Shown piece after piece: positions 61,026 through 64,000 of a stretch of DNA of 64,000 nt. The position numbers and the translations under genes were made by a program. The DNA is from Nocardia vermiculata NBRC 100427. Its GTDB lineage: Bacteria; Actinomycetota; Actinomycetes; Mycobacteriales; Mycobacteriaceae. Under the pieces are notes generated by a model. That model searched no databases. It saw only the letters and a program-made list of their open reading frames with translations, and was not told the DNA's origin. The first letter of the stretch is position 1. The number at the start of each line of letters is the position of its first letter. Where the stretch lies: positions 1 through 64,000 of the forward strand of contig NZ_BDCA01000025.1 of the NCBI RefSeq assembly GCF_001613265.1, written 5' to 3'.

Positions 61026-61211
61026 GTGAGAAGTACCTCTCCTCGATACCGCAAACTGCTTCCGGGCGACTGGGTCGAGCGGCTCATCGTAGGTTTGCTG
61101 TTCGCGGTATCGGCAGCCGGGGTGTACATACTGACCGGAGCCCTACTATCATCTGTGCTGGTAGGAGTACTGGTTGCAGTTGTCGCCCTCGGTGTCGTGA
61201 CAATGCTGTAG
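61026..61211 (+). CDS. Small membrane protein
   Basis: From GTG 61026 the frame encodes 61 residues: a basic N-terminus (about 20 residues) and two hydrophobic helices (LIVGLLFAVSAAGVYILTGALL and SVLVGVLVAVVALGVV) joined closely. No ribosome-binding site is clear, and GTG 61014 is also in frame. An excellent terminator follows directly, which supports a real gene. Confidence 0.5.
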   Translation: MRSTSPRYRKLLPGDWVERLIVGLLFAVSAAGVYILTGALLSSVLVGVLVAVVALGVVTML

Positions 61212-61235
61212 CCGGTCGGCGAACCGACCGGCTAC
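61208..61235. terminator. Strong terminator between the small membrane protein and sdhB
   Basis: A perfect 12-bp stem (GTAGCCGGTCGG and its complement) with a CGAA tetraloop. On the plus strand it is followed by a T-rich stretch (TTTGTTTCTCTT). It also sits 29 bases past the sdhB stop on the other strand. Confidence 0.9.
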
Positions 61236-61263
61236 GGATTTGTTTCTCTTCATTCCCTACTTT

Positions 61264-62010
61264 TCAGCGGCGGAACAATTTATTACCCAGCCAAACAACG
61301 GGGTCGTATTTCCGATCCGCTACTCGTTCCTTCATCGGAATGAGCGCATTATCGGTGATCTTGATATTTTCCGGGCAGACCTCGGTGCAGCATTTTGTGA
61401 TATTGCAGTAGCCGAGCCCGAACTCGTCCTGCGCCATGTCGCGTCGATCGGCCGCATCGAGGGGATGCATCTCCAGTTCGGCCACTCGCATCAGGAACCG
61501 CGGTCCGGCGAATGCGTTCTTGTTGTCCTCGTGGTCGCGCACCACGTGACAGACGTCCTGGCACAGGAAGCACTCGATGCACTTGCGGAACTCCTGGGAA
61601 CGCTCCACATCGCGCTGCTGCATGCGGTATTCGCCCGGTTTGAGGTCCGCGGGTGGGGTGAAAGACGGTATCTCCCGGGCCTTCTGGTAGTTGAACGACA
61701 CATCGGTGACCAGGTCGCGGATGACCGGGAAGGTGCGCATCGGTGTGACCGTCACCACTTCATCGGTGGTGAAGGTCGACATCCGGGTCATACACATCAG
61801 GCGCGGACGCCCGTTGACCTCTGCCGAGCACGAGCCGCATTTGCCCGCCTTGCAGTTCCAGCGCACCGCGAGATCCGGTGCCTGCGTGGCTTGCAGACGA
61901 TGGATGATGTCGAGGACCACTTCGCCCTCGTTCACCTCGACCGTGAAATCCTGCAGTTCGCCCGAGTGGTCGTCACCGCGCCAGACGCGGAAGTGGGCAT
62001 CATAACCCAT
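61264..62010 (-). CDS. sdhB: Succinate dehydrogenase/fumarate reductase iron-sulphur subunit
   Basis: A 248-residue SdhB/FrdB-type protein. The [2Fe-2S] cysteines are in WNCKAGKCGSCSAE with a later Cys in RLMCMTR, and the two-cluster motif is CIECFLCQDVCHV and KCCTEVCPENI. It shuttles electrons from the flavoprotein to a quinone. It begins two bases after the sdhA stop. The pair resembles M. tuberculosis Rv0247c/Rv0248c (Sdh1). The membrane-anchor gene is expected past the right edge. Confidence 0.93.
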   Translation of the reverse strand: MGYDAHFRVWRGDDHSGELQDFTVEVNEGEVVLDIIHRLQATQAPDLAVRWNCKAGKCGSCSAEVNGRPRLMCMTRMSTFTTDEVVTVTPMRTFPVIRDLVTDVSFNYQKAREIPSFTPPADLKPGEYRMQQRDVERSQEFRKCIECFLCQDVCHVVRDHEDNKNAFAGPRFLMRVAELEMHPLDAADRRDMAQDEFGLGYCNITKCCTEVCPENIKITDNALIPMKERVADRKYDPVVWLGNKLFRR

Positions 62011-62012
62011 TG

Positions 62013-63953
62013 CTACTCATCCCCTTTCGCGGATGATTCGGCGGCCGCGGGATGAGCGGCGATTTCCGCCGGGGTGTAATACTTCTCCAGCTCGCCCACC
62101 TCGAACAGGGCGAGCAGATCCTCACGCATCGGCTTCTGATCCTCCGAGGTGACCACCACCGGGGGGACCGACCTGTCGGTGCCGTCGGGGGCGGTGCGGC
62201 ATACCAGCAGTCGGTTCCGCCACTCCGCATCCATCTTCGGATGATCGTCGCGGGTGTGACCGCCGCGGCTCTCGGTGCGTTGCAGCGCGGCCTGGGCCAC
62301 ACATTCGCTGACGAGGAGCATGTTGCGCATATCGATGGCCAGATGCCAGCCCGGATTGAACTGCCGATGCCCCTCGACGACGACGCTGTCGTAGCGTTCC
62401 CGCAGTTCCCGCAGCCGGACCAGAGCCTGTTCGAGCTCGTGTTCTTTACGAATGATCCCGACCAGGTCGTTCATGGTCTGCTGCAGATCGGTGTGCAGTG
62501 TGTACGGATTCTCACCGGTCCCCTCGGCCGGTGGATCGAACGGGGCCAGCGCGGTTTTCGACGCTGTCGAGATATCGGCATCCGATACCGCCGGGCGCTG
62601 TGGCAGCTGCTCCACGTAGGTTGCCGCGCCCAATCCGGCTCGCCGGCCGAAGACCAGCAGATCCGACAGGGAGTTACCACCCAGGCGGTTGGATCCGTGC
62701 ATGCCGCCGGAGCATTCGCCGGCGGCGAACAGTCCGGGCACCGTGGCTGCGCCGGTGTCGGGATCGACCTCGATCCCACCCATGACGTAGTGGCAGGTCG
62801 GGCCCACCTCCATCGGTTCGGCGGTGATATCCACATCCGCCAGTTCCTTGAACTGGTGATGCATCGACGGCAACCGGCGCAGGATCTCCGCCTTCGGCAG
62901 CCGGGAGGCGATATCGAGGTAGACGCCACCGTGTTCGGTACCGCGGCCGGCCTTGACCTCCTCGTTGATGGCCCGAGCCACTTCGTCGCGCGGTAGCAGG
63001 TCCGGGGTGCGGCGGGCGGAATCGTTGTCCCGCAACCACTGATCGGCCTCATCCTCTGTCTCGGCGTACTGGCCCTTGAACACCGCGGGGATGTAGTCGA
63101 ACATGAAGCGCTTGCCCTCGGTGTTCTTGAGCACCCCGCCGTCACCACGCACGCCCTCGGTGACGAGAATGCCCTTCACACTGGGCGGCCAGACCATCCC
63201 TGTCGGATGGAACTGCAGAAATTCCATGTTGATCAGTGATGCGCCCGCGCGCAGCGCCAGCGCATGCCCGTCGCCGGTGTACTCCCACGAATTCGAGGTC
63301 ACCTTGTAGGACTTGCCCACACCACCGGTGGCGAGGACGACCGCCGGCGACTCGAACAGCACGAACCGCCCGGATTCGCGCCAGTACCCGAAAGCACCGG
63401 CGATGGCGTTGCCGTCCTTCAGCAGATCGGTGATCGTGCATTCCGCGAACACCTTGATCCGGGCTTCGTAGTCACCGGATTCGGCGTAATCCTCCTGCTG
63501 CAGCGAGACGATCTTCTGCTGCATCGTGCGGATCAGCTCCAGCCCGGTGCGGTCACCCACATGTGCCAGGCGCGGATAGGTATGTCCACCGAAGTTGCGC
63601 TGGCTGATCCGTCCGTCCGGAGTCCGGTCGAACAGCGCACCATAGGTTTCCAGCTCCCAAACGCGATCGGGAGCTTCCTGCGCATGCAGTTCGGCCATGC
63701 GCCAGTTGTTGAGGAATTTGCCGCCCCGCATGGTGTCGCGGAAATGGGTCTGCCAGCTGTCCTTTTCATTGGCGTTTCCCATCGACGCGGCGCATCCGCC
63801 CTCGGCCATGACGGTATGTGCCTTGCCGAACAGCGATTTGCACACCACCGCCACCGACAAACCGTGTTCGCGGGCCTCGATCACCGCACGCAGCCCGGCG
63901 CCACCGGCACCGATCACGACGACGTCGTACTTGTGCCGTTCGACTTCCACCAT
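62013..63953 (-). CDS. sdhA: Succinate dehydrogenase flavoprotein subunit
   Basis: A 646-residue flavoprotein. The FAD dinucleotide fold is VVVIGAGGAGLRAVIEA, the covalent-FAD His is in KAHTVMAEGG, and the substrate-binding/catalytic stretch is HPTGMVWPPSVKGILVTEGVRGDGG. The C-terminus carries the usual helical SdhA domain. It oxidises succinate to fumarate and hands electrons to SdhB; some actinobacterial relatives run in reverse. ATG 63953 has GGGAG about ten bases upstream. The downstream sdhB is translationally close. Confidence 0.93.
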   Translation of the reverse strand: MVEVERHKYDVVVIGAGGAGLRAVIEAREHGLSVAVVCKSLFGKAHTVMAEGGCAASMGNANEKDSWQTHFRDTMRGGKFLNNWRMAELHAQEAPDRVWELETYGALFDRTPDGRISQRNFGGHTYPRLAHVGDRTGLELIRTMQQKIVSLQQEDYAESGDYEARIKVFAECTITDLLKDGNAIAGAFGYWRESGRFVLFESPAVVLATGGVGKSYKVTSNSWEYTGDGHALALRAGASLINMEFLQFHPTGMVWPPSVKGILVTEGVRGDGGVLKNTEGKRFMFDYIPAVFKGQYAETEDEADQWLRDNDSARRTPDLLPRDEVARAINEEVKAGRGTEHGGVYLDIASRLPKAEILRRLPSMHHQFKELADVDITAEPMEVGPTCHYVMGGIEVDPDTGAATVPGLFAAGECSGGMHGSNRLGGNSLSDLLVFGRRAGLGAATYVEQLPQRPAVSDADISTASKTALAPFDPPAEGTGENPYTLHTDLQQTMNDLVGIIRKEHELEQALVRLRELRERYDSVVVEGHRQFNPGWHLAIDMRNMLLVSECVAQAALQRTESRGGHTRDDHPKMDAEWRNRLLVCRTAPDGTDRSVPPVVVTSEDQKPMREDLLALFEVGELEKYYTPAEIAAHPAAAESSAKGDE

Positions 63954-64000
63954 GAAACGAATACTCCCGAGAGACTGAGAAATTGGGTGAGGGCCTGCGT

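Noticed and set aside
60655..61029. 124-residue plus-strand frame
   Set aside because: No ribosome-binding site, no recognisable domain and overlap with other equally open frames.

Overview
The window looks like chromosomal DNA of a high-GC, mycolic-acid-producing actinomycete, most likely Nocardia or a close relative such as Rhodococcus. The evidence is strong GC bias with many GTG/TTG starts, a complete yrbE-mce operon, a mycobacterial-type pcnA/mutT4/Rv3909-like junction, a DinB2-type polymerase, a mycobacterial-type SdhAB pair and a Zmp1-like M13 peptidase. I saw no rRNA, tRNA, CRISPR array, phage or insertion sequence.

Layout. 1-5.5 kb: the chromosome-end cluster with an Rv3909-like membrane protein, mutT4 and divergent pcnA, then an unknown protein. 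5.6-16.8 kb: mostly envelope and secreted proteins (a DUF4185 protein, a small acidic DxDxDG-repeat protein, an MFS exporter, a pirin, a DUF4190 protein, an M13 metallopeptidase, an L,D-transpeptidase, a serine hydrolase, an unknown secreted protein and a trypsin-like protease). 17.2-27.0 kb: one mce lipid-import operon (two YrbE permeases, MceA-F, one Mce-associated protein) with a KstR-like site upstream and a terminator at its end. 27-34.5 kb: RNase HI, an SRPBCC protein, a mycothiol-dependent-type protein, a DUF445 protein, an AurF-type diiron oxygenase, a TetR and a small alarmone synthetase. 34.5-38.4 kb: two translationally coupled NAD-binding reductases, a frameshifted SDR and its divergent TetR with two operators. 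38.6-49.8 kb: lon under a HAIR-like element, a DUF1707 protein, a thioesterase, dinB2, an enoyl-CoA hydratase, a large membrane protein, an AcuI-like reductase, and a TetR plus chloramphenicol-exporter-like MFS pair sharing a 22-bp operator. 49.8-56.1 kb: an ABC exporter, a large FAD/Fe-S oxidoreductase, a 34-residue peptide gene and an AlkA-like glycosylase. 56.1-59.9 kb: a sugar ABC importer without its ATPase. 60-64 kb: small genes, then sdhB and sdhA of a fumarate-reductase-like succinate dehydrogenase running off the right edge.

How the parts fit. Most adjacent same-strand genes overlap by ATGA or are separated by under 20 bp, so operons are easy to read. Convergent pairs are often closed by perfect hairpins. 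The most informative non-coding signals are palindromes: the KstR-like site before mce, paired TetR operators at 37.7 kb and at 47.9/48.6 kb, a promoter-embedded palindrome before the diiron oxygenase, and the HAIR-like element before lon. I did not find a clearly unprecedented multi-gene system. The best leads are the diiron oxygenase locus, the unusual steric-gate residue of DinB2, a 17-bp perfect inverted repeat inside a coding sequence, and the small orphan genes.
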